Positions 27,636 to 38,237 of a DNA stretch of 64,000 nucleotides are shown here, one piece after another (position 1 is the stretch's first letter; each line of letters begins with the position of its first letter). This stretch comes from Gammaproteobacteria bacterium (lineage in GTDB: Bacteria > Pseudomonadota > Gammaproteobacteria > Burkholderiales > Rhodocyclaceae). The stretch lies in NCBI GenBank assembly GCA_029289265.1, contig JARFTX010000010.1:1-64000 (forward strand), given 5' to 3'. Made by a program: the position numbers and the translations under genes. Under the pieces are notes generated by a model that worked only from the letters and a program-made list of their open reading frames with translations, did no database searches and was not told the DNA's origin.

Positions 27636-28319
27636 ATGAAGGCGATGATCCTCGCGGCGGGCCGGGGCGAGCGCATGCGCCCGCTCACCGACGCCTGCCC
27701 CAAGCCGCTGCTCGAGGTGGGGGGAAAACCGCTCATCGTCTGGCACATCGAGCGTCTGCGCGCTGCCGGCGTCACCGAGTTGGTCGTCAACCACGCCCAT
27801 TTGGGCTACCTGATCGAGGCGGCACTCGGCGACGGGCGTGCGCTGGGCGTGCAGATCGCCTACTCCCCTGAAGCCGAGGCGCTCGAAACCGCCGGCGGCA
27901 TCCGCCGGGCACTGCCGCTGCTGGGCGACGCACCCTTCATCGTCGTCAATGGCGACATCCACTGCGACGCGGATCTCGCGGCGCTGGCCGAGAACGGAAT
28001 GCGGCTCGCCGACGATGGCGATCTCGCCCACCTGCTGCTCGTACCCAACCCCGAGCATCATCCGCAGGGCGACTTCGCGCTCGACGGCGGGCGGGTCACG
28101 GAAGACCGGGGCGAGCGACTCACCTTCGCGGGGTTGGGCGTCTACCACCCGGCCCTGTTCGCGGAACTTCCCGACGGCGCGCGGGCCCCGCTCGGCCCGC
28201 TGCTGAGACAGGCGATGCGTGACGGGCGCGTCAGCGGGGCGCGGCATCCGGGCGATTGGGTCGACGTCGGCACGCCGGAGCGGCTCGCGGCGCTGGACGC
28301 GCGGCTGCGCGCCCGCTGA
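27636..28319 (+). CDS. murU: N-acetylmuramate-1-phosphate uridylyltransferase
   Basis: 227 residues. The N-terminus [19 protein letters not shown] is the classic nucleotidyltransferase signature, followed by [18 protein letters not shown] and the metal-binding VVNGDIHCD. MurU makes UDP-MurNAc from MurNAc-1-phosphate, which confers intrinsic fosfomycin tolerance in organisms that have it. It follows amgK by 10 bp. Sugar-1-phosphate nucleotidyltransferases are numerous, but the pairing with amgK supports this name. Confidence 0.93.
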   Translation: MKAMILAAGRGERMRPLTDACPKPLLEVGGKPLIVWHIERLRAAGVTELVVNHAHLGYLIEAALGDGRALGVQIAYSPEAEALETAGGIRRALPLLGDAPFIVVNGDIHCDADLAALAENGMRLADDGDLAHLLLVPNPEHHPQGDFALDGGRVTEDRGERLTFAGLGVYHPALFAELPDGARAPLGPLLRQAMRDGRVSGARHPGDWVDVGTPERLAALDARLRAR

Positions 28320-28394
28320 CCCGGCCCGGCAGCCGAACTGCCCGCATAGCCCCGTGTCGAATGCCAACCCGCGCCGACATGACATAATCGCCCG

Positions 28395-29747
28395 ATGAGT
28401 GCCGCCCCCGCCCCCCCCGTTCCCGATCTCGCGCCCTTCAAGGCCCGCCGCGAGCGCTTGATGGCGCGCATGCTCGCGGCCGGCGGCGGCATCGCCGTCG
28501 TGCCGACTGCGCCCGAACGCGCGCGCAACCGCGATACCCACTTTCCCTATCGCTTCGACAGCTATTTCCACTACCTCACCGGCTTCGGCGAACCCGAGGC
28601 GGCGGTGGTGCTGGTGGCGGGCGAGACGCCGCGCAGCATACTTTTCTGCCGCGAGAAGGACGAGGAGCGGGAGATCTGGGACGGCTTCCGCTACGGCCCG
28701 GAAGCGGCGCGCGAGTTGTTCGGCTTCGACGAAGCCTGGACCATCGGCGATCTCGACCTGCGCCTGCCGCAGATGCTCGCCGACCAGCCGGTGCTGTGGT
28801 GCGGCTTCGGCTACGACCGCGACTGGGACGACCGCATCACCCGGGCCTTGAACGCGGTGCGCGCCAATGCGCGCGCCGGCACCGTGCCGCCGCACAGCCT
28901 GCGCGACGTGCGCGCCGAACTCGACGAGATGCGCCTCATCAAGGACGCCAGCGAACTCGCGACCATGCGCCGGGCCGCCGCGATCTCGGCCGCCGCCCAC
29001 TGCCGGGCCATGGCGGCGACCCGCCCCGGCCGCCACGAATACGAGATCGAGGCCGAGTTGCTGCACGCCTTTCGCTCGGCCGGCAGCCAGGCCCCGGCTT
29101 ATCCCTCGATCGTCGCAAGCGGACCGAACGCCTGCGTCCTGCACTACGTCGGCAACGAGCGGCGCATGGCCGACGGCGACCTGTTGCTGATCGACGCCGG
29201 CTGCGAACTCGATGGCTACGCCTCCGACATCACCCGCACCTTCCCGGTAGGCGGCCGATTCAACGGCCCGCAGCGGGACGTCTACGAGATCGTGCTCGCA
29301 GCCCAGCACGCGGCGCGCGAGGCGGTCAAACCGGGCGCGCACTGGAACGAGCCGCACGAGGCCGCGGTGAAAGTGATCGCGCAGGGCCTGATCGACCTGA
29401 AGCTCTTGCGCGGCTCGCTCGAGCACGTCCTCGAGGCGGGCGAGTACCGGCGCTTCTACATGCACCGCACCGGCCACTGGCTGGGCCGGGACGTCCACGA
29501 CGCGGGAGAGTACAAGCTGCAGGGCGAATGGCGCCCGCTCGAGGCAGGCATGGTGCTCACGGTCGAGCCGGGCTGCTACATCCGGCCCGCCGAGGGCGTG
29601 CCGGAGGCGTTCTGGAACTTCGGCGTGCGCATCGAGGACGATGCCGTCGTGACCGCGACGGGCTGCGAGTTCATCACCGATGGCGCGCCGCGCACGGTCG
29701 ATGCGATCGAGGCGCTGATGCGCGAGGCGGCCGATGCGGCGCAATGA
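28395..29747 (+). CDS. pepP: Xaa-Pro aminopeptidase P
   Basis: 450 residues. An N-terminal creatinase-like domain (PYRFDSYFHYLTGFGEPEA) precedes a pita-bread metallopeptidase domain. Metal ligands are visible in LLIDAGCELDGYASDITRTFPV, HRTGHWLGRDVHDAG and VLTVEPGCYI. It removes N-terminal residues next to proline. It overlaps the following ubiH-type gene by 14 bp, the same pairing as in E. coli pepP-ubiH. Confidence 0.95.
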   Translation: MSAAPAPPVPDLAPFKARRERLMARMLAAGGGIAVVPTAPERARNRDTHFPYRFDSYFHYLTGFGEPEAAVVLVAGETPRSILFCREKDEEREIWDGFRYGPEAARELFGFDEAWTIGDLDLRLPQMLADQPVLWCGFGYDRDWDDRITRALNAVRANARAGTVPPHSLRDVRAELDEMRLIKDASELATMRRAAAISAAAHCRAMAATRPGRHEYEIEAELLHAFRSAGSQAPAYPSIVASGPNACVLHYVGNERRMADGDLLLIDAGCELDGYASDITRTFPVGGRFNGPQRDVYEIVLAAQHAAREAVKPGAHWNEPHEAAVKVIAQGLIDLKLLRGSLEHVLEAGEYRRFYMHRTGHWLGRDVHDAGEYKLQGEWRPLEAGMVLTVEPGCYIRPAEGVPEAFWNFGVRIEDDAVVTATGCEFITDGAPRTVDAIEALMREAADAAQ

Positions 29748-30885
29748 TGCACTGATCGTCGGCGCGGGCCCGGTCGGACTGGCGCTCGCGCTCGCCCTCG
29801 AAGGCAGCGGGCTCGATATCGCGCTGGTCGATGCGCGCACCGCCCAGGCCGCCGCTCAGGATCCGCGGGTGCTCGCGCTCGCCTGGGGATCACGGCTTCT
29901 GCTCGAGCGCCTGGGCGTCTGGCAGGGCCTGCCCGTCACGCCGATCGAATCCATCCACGTCTCGCAGCAGGGCGGCTTCGGCCGCACCCTGCTCACCGCC
30001 GCCGAACACGATCTGCCGGCGCTCGGTTACGTGCTCCCGGCCGGTGCGCTTGCCCGCGTCCTGCGCGCCGCGGTCGAGGCCGCCGGCATCGAGGTCCTCG
30101 ACGAGACTGAAGTGGCCGGCGTCGAGGCCGGGCCGCAGGGGGTCGTTGCGAGCTTGGCCGGAACCGGCACTGAACGGCACGGCACCGCACTCGCCGCGCG
30201 TCTGGCCGTCCGCGCCGAAGGGCAATTGCGCGCCGACGACGCCGGCGTCTGCAGCCACGACTACGGACAGCACGCGCTCATCGGGCGCGTCGGCGTGCGC
30301 GGCGGGCATCGCAACCTCGCCTTCGAGCGCTTCGCCGCGGAAGGCCCGCTTGCACTGCTGCCGATGGAGGACGGCTATGCGCTCGTGCACGTCGTCGCGG
30401 CGGCACGCGCGGACTCCCTGCTGGCGCTCGACGACAAGGCCTATCTGGCATTGCTTCAGCAAGCCATCGGCCAAAGGGTGCGGCTCGAGTCGATCGATGC
30501 GCGCAACCGCTATCCCCTGGGCCTGCACTTCCGCCGCAATCCCACCGGCGCGCGGACCGTCTGGCTGGGCAACGCTGCCCAGACCCTGCACCCCGTCGCG
30601 GGGCAGGGCTTCAACCTGGCTCTGCGCGACGTGCACACCCTGGCGCAGACGCTTCGGGATGGCGGGGACGACCCGGGCGCGGCCACGGTCCTCGACACCT
30701 ATGCGCGTACACGCCGGCTCGACCGTTTCTCCAGCATCGGCATCACCGACGGGCTGGTGCGGCTCTTCGGCAATACGTCATCGGCACTGCGGCGGATGCG
30801 CGGCGCCGGACTGCTCGCCTGCGATCTCGCCCCGCCGCTGCGTGGCTTGCTGGCGCGTCGCATGATGTTCGGGGTGCGCGCCTAG
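29734..30885 (+). CDS. ubiH: UbiH/VisC-family FAD-dependent hydroxylase
   Basis: 383 residues. FAD-binding GxGxxG near the N-terminus (LIVGAGPVGLALALALE) and the second FAD motif GNAAQTLHPVAGQGFNLALRDV identify the UbiH/UbiF/COQ6 family, which hydroxylates the ubiquinone ring. Coupling to pepP supports UbiH, though UbiF/UbiI-type regiospecificity cannot be excluded from sequence. The 147-bp gap downstream shows nothing I can name. Confidence 0.88.
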   Translation: MRRNDALIVGAGPVGLALALALEGSGLDIALVDARTAQAAAQDPRVLALAWGSRLLLERLGVWQGLPVTPIESIHVSQQGGFGRTLLTAAEHDLPALGYVLPAGALARVLRAAVEAAGIEVLDETEVAGVEAGPQGVVASLAGTGTERHGTALAARLAVRAEGQLRADDAGVCSHDYGQHALIGRVGVRGGHRNLAFERFAAEGPLALLPMEDGYALVHVVAAARADSLLALDDKAYLALLQQAIGQRVRLESIDARNRYPLGLHFRRNPTGARTVWLGNAAQTLHPVAGQGFNLALRDVHTLAQTLRDGGDDPGAATVLDTYARTRRLDRFSSIGITDGLVRLFGNTSSALRRMRGAGLLACDLAPPLRGLLARRMMFGVRA

Positions 30886-31032
30886 TTGCCCTTGCGGCGA
30901 CGTGCGTGGAAACACCTCCGCGCGGCCATCACCCCCATCGTCGCACTATCACCTTGTTCGTAGGATCGGATATGATGCCGGCAATCGGCACGATTCCGCT
31001 TATCGATCCAACGAAACCTGCACGACGAGAAC

Positions 31033-32739
31033 ATGCCCCAGGATATGCGAATTCGCTACAAGATCACGGCCGCCGTCGGTATCGCCCTCACCACCGTTCT
31101 GGTGACGATGGCGATATTTTTCACTTGGCAGCAGGAGCGCGCCGTGCTCGAGCAGAACGAGCGCACGATGCTCAAGCTCACCGAGAGCGTCACCCAGGGA
31201 CTTCAGGCGGTGATGCTGGCCGGCACCGCCGACATCGCCGAATCCTACGCAGAGCGCCTCAAGAGCGTGCCGGAGGTGCTCGACTTTCGCATCCTGCGCA
31301 AGTCGGGCGAGGAAGCCTTCAAGGACAACCATACGGTCGAAGCGGTCAATCGACGTCGCGGCAGCGAGGACTTCATGCTGCGCGACCATGAGGAGCGCGT
31401 GCAGGTGCTGGCCGCAGACGACCCCGCCTTGCTGCGCACGATTGCCGATGCCAAGCCCGTGCCCGTCTATGAGTACGACGCGAGCGGCCATCGCGTGCTG
31501 ACCTATCTCGCGCCCATCCGCGCCATCGAATCGTGCAGCCGCTGCCACGGCACGGGCGACCCGGTGCGCGGCGTCATCAAGCTGACGACTTCGCTGCTGC
31601 CGGTCGAACGTGACATCCTCGAAGTGCGCCAGTATGCGATCGGCGGACTTGCGCTCGCCCTGATGGCGACCATGCTGCTCACCGGCTACATGCTGGGGCG
31701 CACGGTCGTCGAGCCGCTGGAAAGGGTCACCGACGCAATGGCGCGCGTCTCGGACGGCGACCTCCACCACCAGGTCCCGATTCACACGCGCGACGAACTC
31801 GGCCGCATGGCGACGAGCTTCAACCGCATGACCTCGGAGCTGCGCACGACCTACGACGGACTGCGCCGGGAGCAGGACAAGCTCACCACCATCATCCACG
31901 GCGCCGGCGAGGGAATCGTCGTCACCGACGGCAACGGCCGTATCGTGCTGGTCAATCCGGCCGCCGAACTTCTGCTCGGCAAGTCGGCGGAGCGCATCAT
32001 CGAGGAGGGCTTCGACCACCTGCTCGACGACCCCGAGGCGATGCAGCGCTGGCTCACGCAGCCCGACACGGATGGCCCCGCGACGGCCCACTACAATGGG
32101 CGCACGCTGCATGTGTACGCCTCGACCATCCTCGGCAACGACTACAACGTCGTCGGCTCTGCGGCACTGCTGCGCGACATCACCGAGGAGAAACGGCTGG
32201 AGGATGAACTGCGCCGCCTGTCGACCACCGACGGGCTCACCGGCCTCTACAATCGCCGCCACCTCGACGAGACGCTCAGCACCGAATACCACCGCGCCGC
32301 CCGCACGGGCAGCTCGCTTGCGGTCCTCATGTTCGATGTCGACCACTTCAAGAAATTCAACGACACCTACGGCCATGATCAGGGCGATCGGGTCCTGCAG
32401 GCGGTCGCCCATAATTTCCGGCTCGCGTTGCGCAAGTACGATCTGGCCTGTCGCTATGGTGGCGAGGAGTTCGTCGGCATCCTCCCCAACACCACGCTCG
32501 AAGGCGCCTTCTCGGTCGCCGAGCGGCTCCGCCACGACATCGAGGATCTCGAAATCGACGGGCTCAAGGTGACGATCAGCCTGGGCGTGGCCGCATTTCC
32601 CGAGATCATCGTCGCGACCGCCGAAGGACTCATCGAAGCCGCCGACAAGGCGCTCTATCGCTCGAAGTCGCTCGGCCGCAATTGCAGCACGCGGGCCGGA
32701 ACCGACCCCGAGGATCAACCAGAAGGCGCGTTTTCCTGA
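31033..32739 (+). CDS. Membrane sensor diguanylate cyclase with periplasmic CxxCH, HAMP, PAS and GGDEF
   Basis: 568 residues. A first membrane segment (about 10-31) and a second (about 200-222) bound a periplasmic sensor with C168-S-R-C-H172, a haem c attachment motif. HAMP (about 220-272), PAS (about 285-385, GEGIVVTDGNGRIVLVNPAAE) and GGDEF (GGEEF at 476-480) follow. GGEEF is the active form and DVDHFKKFNDTYGH is intact, so c-di-GMP synthesis is expected. The periplasmic part resembles that of the protein at 1128-3701. No partner gene is adjacent. Confidence 0.9.
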   Translation: MPQDMRIRYKITAAVGIALTTVLVTMAIFFTWQQERAVLEQNERTMLKLTESVTQGLQAVMLAGTADIAESYAERLKSVPEVLDFRILRKSGEEAFKDNHTVEAVNRRRGSEDFMLRDHEERVQVLAADDPALLRTIADAKPVPVYEYDASGHRVLTYLAPIRAIESCSRCHGTGDPVRGVIKLTTSLLPVERDILEVRQYAIGGLALALMATMLLTGYMLGRTVVEPLERVTDAMARVSDGDLHHQVPIHTRDELGRMATSFNRMTSELRTTYDGLRREQDKLTTIIHGAGEGIVVTDGNGRIVLVNPAAELLLGKSAERIIEEGFDHLLDDPEAMQRWLTQPDTDGPATAHYNGRTLHVYASTILGNDYNVVGSAALLRDITEEKRLEDELRRLSTTDGLTGLYNRRHLDETLSTEYHRAARTGSSLAVLMFDVDHFKKFNDTYGHDQGDRVLQAVAHNFRLALRKYDLACRYGGEEFVGILPNTTLEGAFSVAERLRHDIEDLEIDGLKVTISLGVAAFPEIIVATAEGLIEAADKALYRSKSLGRNCSTRAGTDPEDQPEGAFS

Positions 32740-32884
32740 CCCGACTGTGGACGGGGTTCACTGGCGGGTCGGGCATTGCAGCCCGAGCGTGACGTATTCG
32801 CCACACCCGTCCGCATTTCGGCCGCCCGGCGCCGACGCATGGGGTAAAATGGCGCCCTCCCGTGACTCCCCGATCGCAGCCCCC

Positions 32885-33907
32885 ATGCAGTTTGCCGGCT
32901 TCTCCCTGCGCAACAATCTCTTCGTCGCTCCCATGGCGGGTGTGACGGATCGTCCGTTCCGCCAGTTGTGCAAGCGGCTCGGCGCAGGTCTTGCCGTCTC
33001 CGAAATGGTCACCTCGAATTCTCTGCTCTACGGCAGCACCAAGACCCTGCGCCGCGCCGATCACACCGGCGAGGCGGCCCCGGTATCGGTGCAGATCGCC
33101 GGCGCGGACCCGCGCATGATGGCCGAGGCGGCGCGCCACAATGCCGAGCACGGCGCACAGATCATCGACATCAACATGGGTTGCCCCGCCAAGAAGGTCT
33201 GCAACGTCATGGCCGGCTCCGCGCTGATGCAGGACGAGCCGCTGGTCGCCCGCATCCTCGAAGCCGTGGTCGCAGCCGTGCCCGAGACCCCGGTCACGCT
33301 CAAGTTCCGCACCGGCTGGAACCGCCAGAACCGCAATGCACCGACGATCGCCCGGATCGCCGAGGCCTCCGGCATCCGCGCGATCGCCATCCACGGCCGC
33401 ACCCGCGCCGACCAGTACATGGGTGAAGCCGAATACGACACGATCGCCCACGTCAAGACGCTGGTCGGCATCCCGGTCATCGCCAACGGCGACATCGATT
33501 CGCCGCAGAAGGCCAAGGCCGTGCTGGACCGCACCGGCGCCGACGGGGTGATGATCGGCCGCGCCGCCCAGGGCCGCCCCTGGATCTTCCGCGAGATAGA
33601 GCACTACCTCGCCACCGGCGAGGTGCTGCCGCCGCCGCTGGTGACCGAGATCCGCGACGTCTGCCGCGAGCACCTTGCCGACCTCTATGCCTTCTACGGC
33701 GAGGAGACCGGGGTCAAGATCGCGCGCAAGCACATCGGGTGGTACACCAAGGGGCTTTCCGGCTCGGCGGCGTTCCGCCGGGCCATGAACCAGCTCTCAG
33801 ACGTCACCGCGCAGCTCGACGCCGTCGACGAATACTTCGGCCACCTGGCCGACCAGGACGCCCGCCTGCGCTACGTCGAGGACTATCCGCAGGAGCTCGC
33901 AGCATGA
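32885..33907 (+). CDS. dusB: tRNA-dihydrouridine synthase B
   Basis: 340 residues from MQFAGFSLRNNLFVAPMAGVTD. FMN-dependent reduction of tRNA uridines. Motifs: APMAGVTDRPFR, INMGCPAKKVCN with the catalytic cysteine, IHGRTRADQY, IANGDID and MIGRAAQGRPWIF. A TAAAAT -10-like box lies at 32845-32850. It overlaps fis by ATGA, the widespread dusB-fis operon. Confidence 0.96.
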   Translation: MQFAGFSLRNNLFVAPMAGVTDRPFRQLCKRLGAGLAVSEMVTSNSLLYGSTKTLRRADHTGEAAPVSVQIAGADPRMMAEAARHNAEHGAQIIDINMGCPAKKVCNVMAGSALMQDEPLVARILEAVVAAVPETPVTLKFRTGWNRQNRNAPTIARIAEASGIRAIAIHGRTRADQYMGEAEYDTIAHVKTLVGIPVIANGDIDSPQKAKAVLDRTGADGVMIGRAAQGRPWIFREIEHYLATGEVLPPPLVTEIRDVCREHLADLYAFYGEETGVKIARKHIGWYTKGLSGSAAFRRAMNQLSDVTAQLDAVDEYFGHLADQDARLRYVEDYPQELAA

Positions 33908-34140
33908 CCCGCAGCAACGAGATCGCCGACTCGGTGGAGCGCACCCTCGACCAGTATTTCCGCGACCTCGACGGCGAGAAACCGGGCGCGATCTACGACA
34001 TGGTGATCCGCAACGTCGAGCGCCCGATGCTCGAGTTCGTGCTGCGCCAGGCCAACGGCAATCAGACCGTGGCCGCCGAGATGCTGGGCATCAATCGCAA
34101 TACCCTTCGGCGCAAGCTCACCGAACACCGGCTGCTCTGA
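33904..34140 (+). CDS. fis: Nucleoid-associated regulator Fis
   Basis: 78 residues. The C-terminal HTH (about 50-78: [21 protein letters not shown]) is characteristic of Fis, and the N-terminal part forms the dimer helices. It bends DNA and modulates rRNA, recombination and nucleoid structure. Translationally coupled to dusB. Shorter than the 98-residue E. coli protein, as is usual in betaproteobacteria. Confidence 0.94.
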   Translation: MTRSNEIADSVERTLDQYFRDLDGEKPGAIYDMVIRNVERPMLEFVLRQANGNQTVAAEMLGINRNTLRRKLTEHRLL

Positions 34141-34198
34141 CCTCGCGCATGCGGCCGCAGGCGGCCGCCTTCCGAACTACCGACCTCACCTGCCCACG

Positions 34199-35785
34199 AT
34201 GAACGTCTCCCAAGCCCTGATCAGCGTCTCCGACAAGCGAGGCATCCTCGAATTCGCCCAGGCTCTCGCCGAACTGGGCGTCAAGCTGCTCTCCACGGGC
34301 GGGACCGCCGCGCTGCTGCGCAAGGCCGGCCTGCCGGTGACCGACGTCTCCGAGCACACCGGCTTCCCCGAAATGCTCGATGGGCGCGTCAAGACGCTGC
34401 ACCCGAAGGTCCATGGCGGGATCCTCGCCCGGCGAGACCTGCCGGCGCACATGCAAACCCTCGCCGAGCACGGCATCGACCGCATCGACCTGGTCGTCGT
34501 GAACCTCTACCCGTTCGAGCAGACAGTCGCCCGCGCCGACTGCACGCTCGCCGAGGCGATCGAGAACATCGACATCGGCGGACCGGCAATGGTCCGCGCC
34601 GCGGCGAAGAATCACGGCGACGAATCCGGCGGGGTGGGCGTCGTCACGGACCCGGACGACTACGACCGAGTGCTCGCCGAACTTCGCGAGCGCGGCGGCA
34701 GCCTCGGCTATGGAACACGCTTCGCCCTGGCGGTCAAGGCCTATACCCACACGGCGCGCTACGACGGCGCGATCGCCAACTATCTGAGTGCGATCGCCCC
34801 GGACGGCTCGCACGCCGCTTATCCGCAGCGCCTGCAACTCGCCTTCGACAAGGTTCAGGACTTGCGCTACGGCGAGAATCCGCACCAGAGCGCCGCTTTC
34901 TACCGCGAACCGCAGGCGCCCGAAGGCTCGATCGCCCGCTATGTGCAACTGCAGGGCAAGGAACTCTCGTACAACAACATCGCCGATGCCGACGCGGCCT
35001 GGGAGTGCGTCAAGGCCTTCGAGCGCGATGCCGCCGCACCGGTCGCCTGCGTCATCGTCAAACATGCCAATCCATGCGGCGTCGCGCTCGGCGCAAGCCC
35101 CGAGCAAGCCTACCGCAAGGCCTTCTCGACCGACCCGACCTCGGCCTTCGGCGGCATCATCGCCTTCAACCGCGAGGTCGACCTGGCCGCCGCTCAGGCG
35201 GTGAGCGCCCAGTTCCTCGAAGTGCTGATCGCGCCGGCCTACAGCGACGAGGCCCTCGCGCTGCTGCGCACCAAGCAGAACGTGCGCGTGCTCGCCTGTC
35301 CGCTCGGGGCACCTCCTGGTGCGCGTGACTACAAGCGCGTCGGCGGAGGCCTGCTGGTGCAGGGCGCCGACGAGGCGACCGCGGATCGCGACGCACTCAA
35401 GGTCGTCACCCGCCGCGCGCCGACGGACACCGAACTGCGTGACCTGCTGTTCGCGTGGCGCGTCGCCAAGTACGTCAAATCCAATGCCATCGTCTATTGC
35501 CGCGACGCCATGACGGTAGGCGTCGGCGCCGGCCAGATGAGCCGCGTCGATTCGGCGCGCATCGCCGCGATCAAGGCCGAGAACGCACAGCTCACGGTCA
35601 AGGGCTCGGTGGTCGCCTCCGACGCTTTCTTCCCATTCCGCGACGGTCTCGACGTGCTGGCCGAGGCGGGCGCCACCGCGGTCATCCAGCCGGGCGGCTC
35701 GATGCGCGACAGCGAGGTCATCGCCGCAGCCGACGAACACGGCATCGCGATGGTGCTCACCGGTTTCCGCCATTTCCGGCACTGA
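34199..35785 (+). CDS. purH: Bifunctional AICAR transformylase / IMP cyclohydrolase
   Basis: 528 residues, the usual length. N-terminal MGS-like IMP cyclohydrolase domain (about 1-195: [46 protein letters not shown]) and C-terminal transformylase domain (about 200-528: [33 protein letters not shown]). It performs the last two steps to IMP. purD follows 19 bp later. Confidence 0.97.
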   Translation: MNVSQALISVSDKRGILEFAQALAELGVKLLSTGGTAALLRKAGLPVTDVSEHTGFPEMLDGRVKTLHPKVHGGILARRDLPAHMQTLAEHGIDRIDLVVVNLYPFEQTVARADCTLAEAIENIDIGGPAMVRAAAKNHGDESGGVGVVTDPDDYDRVLAELRERGGSLGYGTRFALAVKAYTHTARYDGAIANYLSAIAPDGSHAAYPQRLQLAFDKVQDLRYGENPHQSAAFYREPQAPEGSIARYVQLQGKELSYNNIADADAAWECVKAFERDAAAPVACVIVKHANPCGVALGASPEQAYRKAFSTDPTSAFGGIIAFNREVDLAAAQAVSAQFLEVLIAPAYSDEALALLRTKQNVRVLACPLGAPPGARDYKRVGGGLLVQGADEATADRDALKVVTRRAPTDTELRDLLFAWRVAKYVKSNAIVYCRDAMTVGVGAGQMSRVDSARIAAIKAENAQLTVKGSVVASDAFFPFRDGLDVLAEAGATAVIQPGGSMRDSEVIAAADEHGIAMVLTGFRHFRH

Positions 35786-35804
35786 TCAGGGTTCGGACGC
35801 ACAC

Positions 35805-37082
35805 ATGAAAGTTCTGGTAATCGGCTCGGGCGGCCGCGAACACGCGCTCGCCTGGAAGCTCGCCCAATCGCCCAAGATCACCCGGGTGCTGGTCGCCCCC
35901 GGCAACGCCGGCACCGCGCGCGAACCGCTGGTCGAGAACGTCCCCATCACGGCGATCGACGAACTGGTCGAATTCGCCCGGGCTGAGGGCGTTCAGTTCA
36001 CCGTGGTCGGCCCCGAGGCGCCGCTCGCCGCAGGAGTCGTCGATGCCTTCCGCGCCGCCGGCCTGCCGATTTTCGGCCCGACCCGGGCCGCCGCCCAGCT
36101 CGAGAGTTCGAAGGACTACGCCAAGCGCTTCATGGCGCGCCATGGCATCCCGACCGCGGCCTACGAGACCTTTGCCGATGCCGCGCTCGCCCATGCCTAT
36201 ATCGATGCGCAGGGCGCGCCCATCGTCATCAAGGCCGACGGGCTCGCCGCCGGAAAGGGCGTCGTCGTCGCAATGACGACCGACGAGGCCCACGCCGCCG
36301 TCGACATGATGCTGCTCGACAATCGCATGGGAGACGCCGGAGCCCGCGTCGTCATCGAGGAGTTCATGCAGGGCGAGGAGGCAAGCTTCATCGTCATGGC
36401 CGACGGTCGCAATGCGCTCGCGCTGGCGACCAGCCAGGACCACAAGCGGCTCCTGGACGGCGACCTGGGCCCCAACACCGGCGGCATGGGCGCCTACTCG
36501 CCGGCGCCGGTGGTCACCCCCGAGGTCCATGCGCGCGTGATGCGCGAGATCATCCTGCCGACGCTGGCCGGCATGAACGCGGACGGCCATCCGTACTCGG
36601 GCTTTCTCTACGCCGGCCTGATGATCGATGCCGCCGGTCAGCCGCGCGTGGTCGAATTCAACTGCCGACTCGGCGACCCCGAGACCCAGCCGATCATGAT
36701 GCGGCTGAAGACCGATCTCGCCGACCTCGTCGAGGCGGCGCTGGCCGGACGGCTCGACCAGGCCGAAGCCGAGTGGGACCGCCGCGTCGCCCTGGGCGTC
36801 GTGCTCGCCGCACAGGGCTATCCCGACGCGCCCCGCAAGGGCGATCCGATCCTCGGCCTGCCCGCATCAGCGACGCCCGACACCCACGTCTTCCACGCCG
36901 GCACCGCCGGGCGCGACGCACAGGTGGTGACGGCCGGTGGGCGCGTGCTGTGCGTGACCGCGCTGGGGGACAACGTGCGCAACGCCCAGAAGAACGCCTA
37001 CGAAGTCGCCGATGCGATCCACTTCGATGGCCGCCAATACCGCCGCGACATCGGCCACCGCGCCGTCGCGCGCAAGAGCTGA
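35805..37082 (+). CDS. purD: Phosphoribosylamine-glycine ligase
   Basis: 425 residues. An ATP-grasp enzyme joining glycine to phosphoribosylamine in purine synthesis. Motifs: [58 protein letters not shown] and [12 protein letters not shown]. It forms a two-gene unit with purH. The 163-bp gap before hemF begins with a 7-bp GGCCGGC hairpin lacking a T-tract and shows nothing else clear. Confidence 0.97.
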   Translation: MKVLVIGSGGREHALAWKLAQSPKITRVLVAPGNAGTAREPLVENVPITAIDELVEFARAEGVQFTVVGPEAPLAAGVVDAFRAAGLPIFGPTRAAAQLESSKDYAKRFMARHGIPTAAYETFADAALAHAYIDAQGAPIVIKADGLAAGKGVVVAMTTDEAHAAVDMMLLDNRMGDAGARVVIEEFMQGEEASFIVMADGRNALALATSQDHKRLLDGDLGPNTGGMGAYSPAPVVTPEVHARVMREIILPTLAGMNADGHPYSGFLYAGLMIDAAGQPRVVEFNCRLGDPETQPIMMRLKTDLADLVEAALAGRLDQAEAEWDRRVALGVVLAAQGYPDAPRKGDPILGLPASATPDTHVFHAGTAGRDAQVVTAGGRVLCVTALGDNVRNAQKNAYEVADAIHFDGRQYRRDIGHRAVARKS

Positions 37083-37245
37083 GGGCCGGCCCAGCCGGCC
37101 ACGGCCGTGAAATCGACCTGCGGCTGATCGGCGGAACAGGAATGCTGTCGGGAGTTCCCGACGCAATCAACGCAGCGACCTGGCGGCGCGGACCAGCACC
37201 CGCGCTGTCGATCGGCACCCCACCCCATGGATGGAGCGCGACACG

Positions 37246-38160
37246 ATGAGCATCGACACTCAAGCGGTCAAGGCGTACCTGCTCGACCTTCAGAGCCGCA
37301 TCGTCGACCGGCTGGAAGCTTTCGACGGCGAATCCTTCCGCACCGATAGCTGGGACCGCGAGGGCGGCGGCGGAGGCATCACCCGGGTGCTCGAGGAGGG
37401 ACGCTTCTTCGAGCGCGGCGGCGTGAACTTCTCCCATGTCAAGGGTGATGCGATGCCGGCCTCGGCCACCGCCCAGCGCCCCGAACTCGCCGGACGCGGT
37501 TTCGAGGCAATGGGCGTGTCGCTGGTGCTGCACCCGCGCAATCCCTACTGCCCGACCGCGCACATGAACGTCCGCTGCTTCGTCGCAACCGCAGCCGACT
37601 CGAATCCGGTCTGGTGGTTCGGCGGCGGCATGGACCTCACGCCCTACTACCCCTTCGAGGAGGACGTGGTTCACTTCCATGCGATCTGCCGGGAAGCGGT
37701 CCTGCCCTTCGGCGGCGAAACCGAGTACCGCCGGCTCAAGGAATGGTGCGACCGCTACTTCTTTCTCAAGCACCGCAATGAACCGCGCGGCGTCGGCGGC
37801 CTATTCTTCGACGATCTCGGCGCGCAGGGCGAACTCCGCTTCGAGGACGCCTTCGGACTCACGCGCAATGTCGGAGATGCCTTTCTGCCCGCGTACGTGC
37901 CGATTCTCGAGCGGCGCCGCGAAGTGCCCTATGGCGTACGCGAGCGCGACTTCCAGGCCTACCGCCGGGGTCGCTACGTCGAATTCAATCTGGTCTTCGA
38001 TCGCGGCACGCTCTTCGGCCTGCAATCGGGCGGGCGAACCGAGTCGATCCTGATGTCATTGCCGCCGCTCGTGAAGTGGCGCTACGACTGGGCGCCCGAG
38101 CCCGGCTCACCGGAAGCCCGACTCTACGAAACCTTCCTGAAGCCACGGGACTGGGTCTGA
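37246..38160 (+). CDS. hemF: Oxygen-dependent coproporphyrinogen III oxidase
   Basis: 304 residues from the second ATG (MSIDTQAVK), which has GGAG 9 nt upstream; an ATG five codons earlier contains that ribosome site and is less likely. Converts coproporphyrinogen III to protoporphyrinogen IX using O2. Motifs: [43 protein letters not shown] and the C-terminal [17 protein letters not shown]. Several other haem genes lie nearby, convergent with it. The use of O2 implies aerobic growth capacity. Confidence 0.96.
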   Translation: MSIDTQAVKAYLLDLQSRIVDRLEAFDGESFRTDSWDREGGGGGITRVLEEGRFFERGGVNFSHVKGDAMPASATAQRPELAGRGFEAMGVSLVLHPRNPYCPTAHMNVRCFVATAADSNPVWWFGGGMDLTPYYPFEEDVVHFHAICREAVLPFGGETEYRRLKEWCDRYFFLKHRNEPRGVGGLFFDDLGAQGELRFEDAFGLTRNVGDAFLPAYVPILERRREVPYGVRERDFQAYRRGRYVEFNLVFDRGTLFGLQSGGRTESILMSLPPLVKWRYDWAPEPGSPEARLYETFLKPRDWV

Positions 38161-38170
38161 GCGTTCGCCC

Positions 38171-38187
38171 GCGCAGCGACGCTGCGC
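38171..38187. repeat. Small hairpin between convergent hemF and hemY
   Basis: GCGCAGC (38171-38177) and GCTGCGC (38181-38187) around GAC sit in the 77-bp gap between the convergent genes. No T-tract is seen, so a terminator role is only possible. Confidence 0.3.
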
Positions 38188-38237
38188 CCCACTGATCCAT
38201 CTGTCGCCGATCGGGCTTTCGGCCTGCGATCGCGCTG

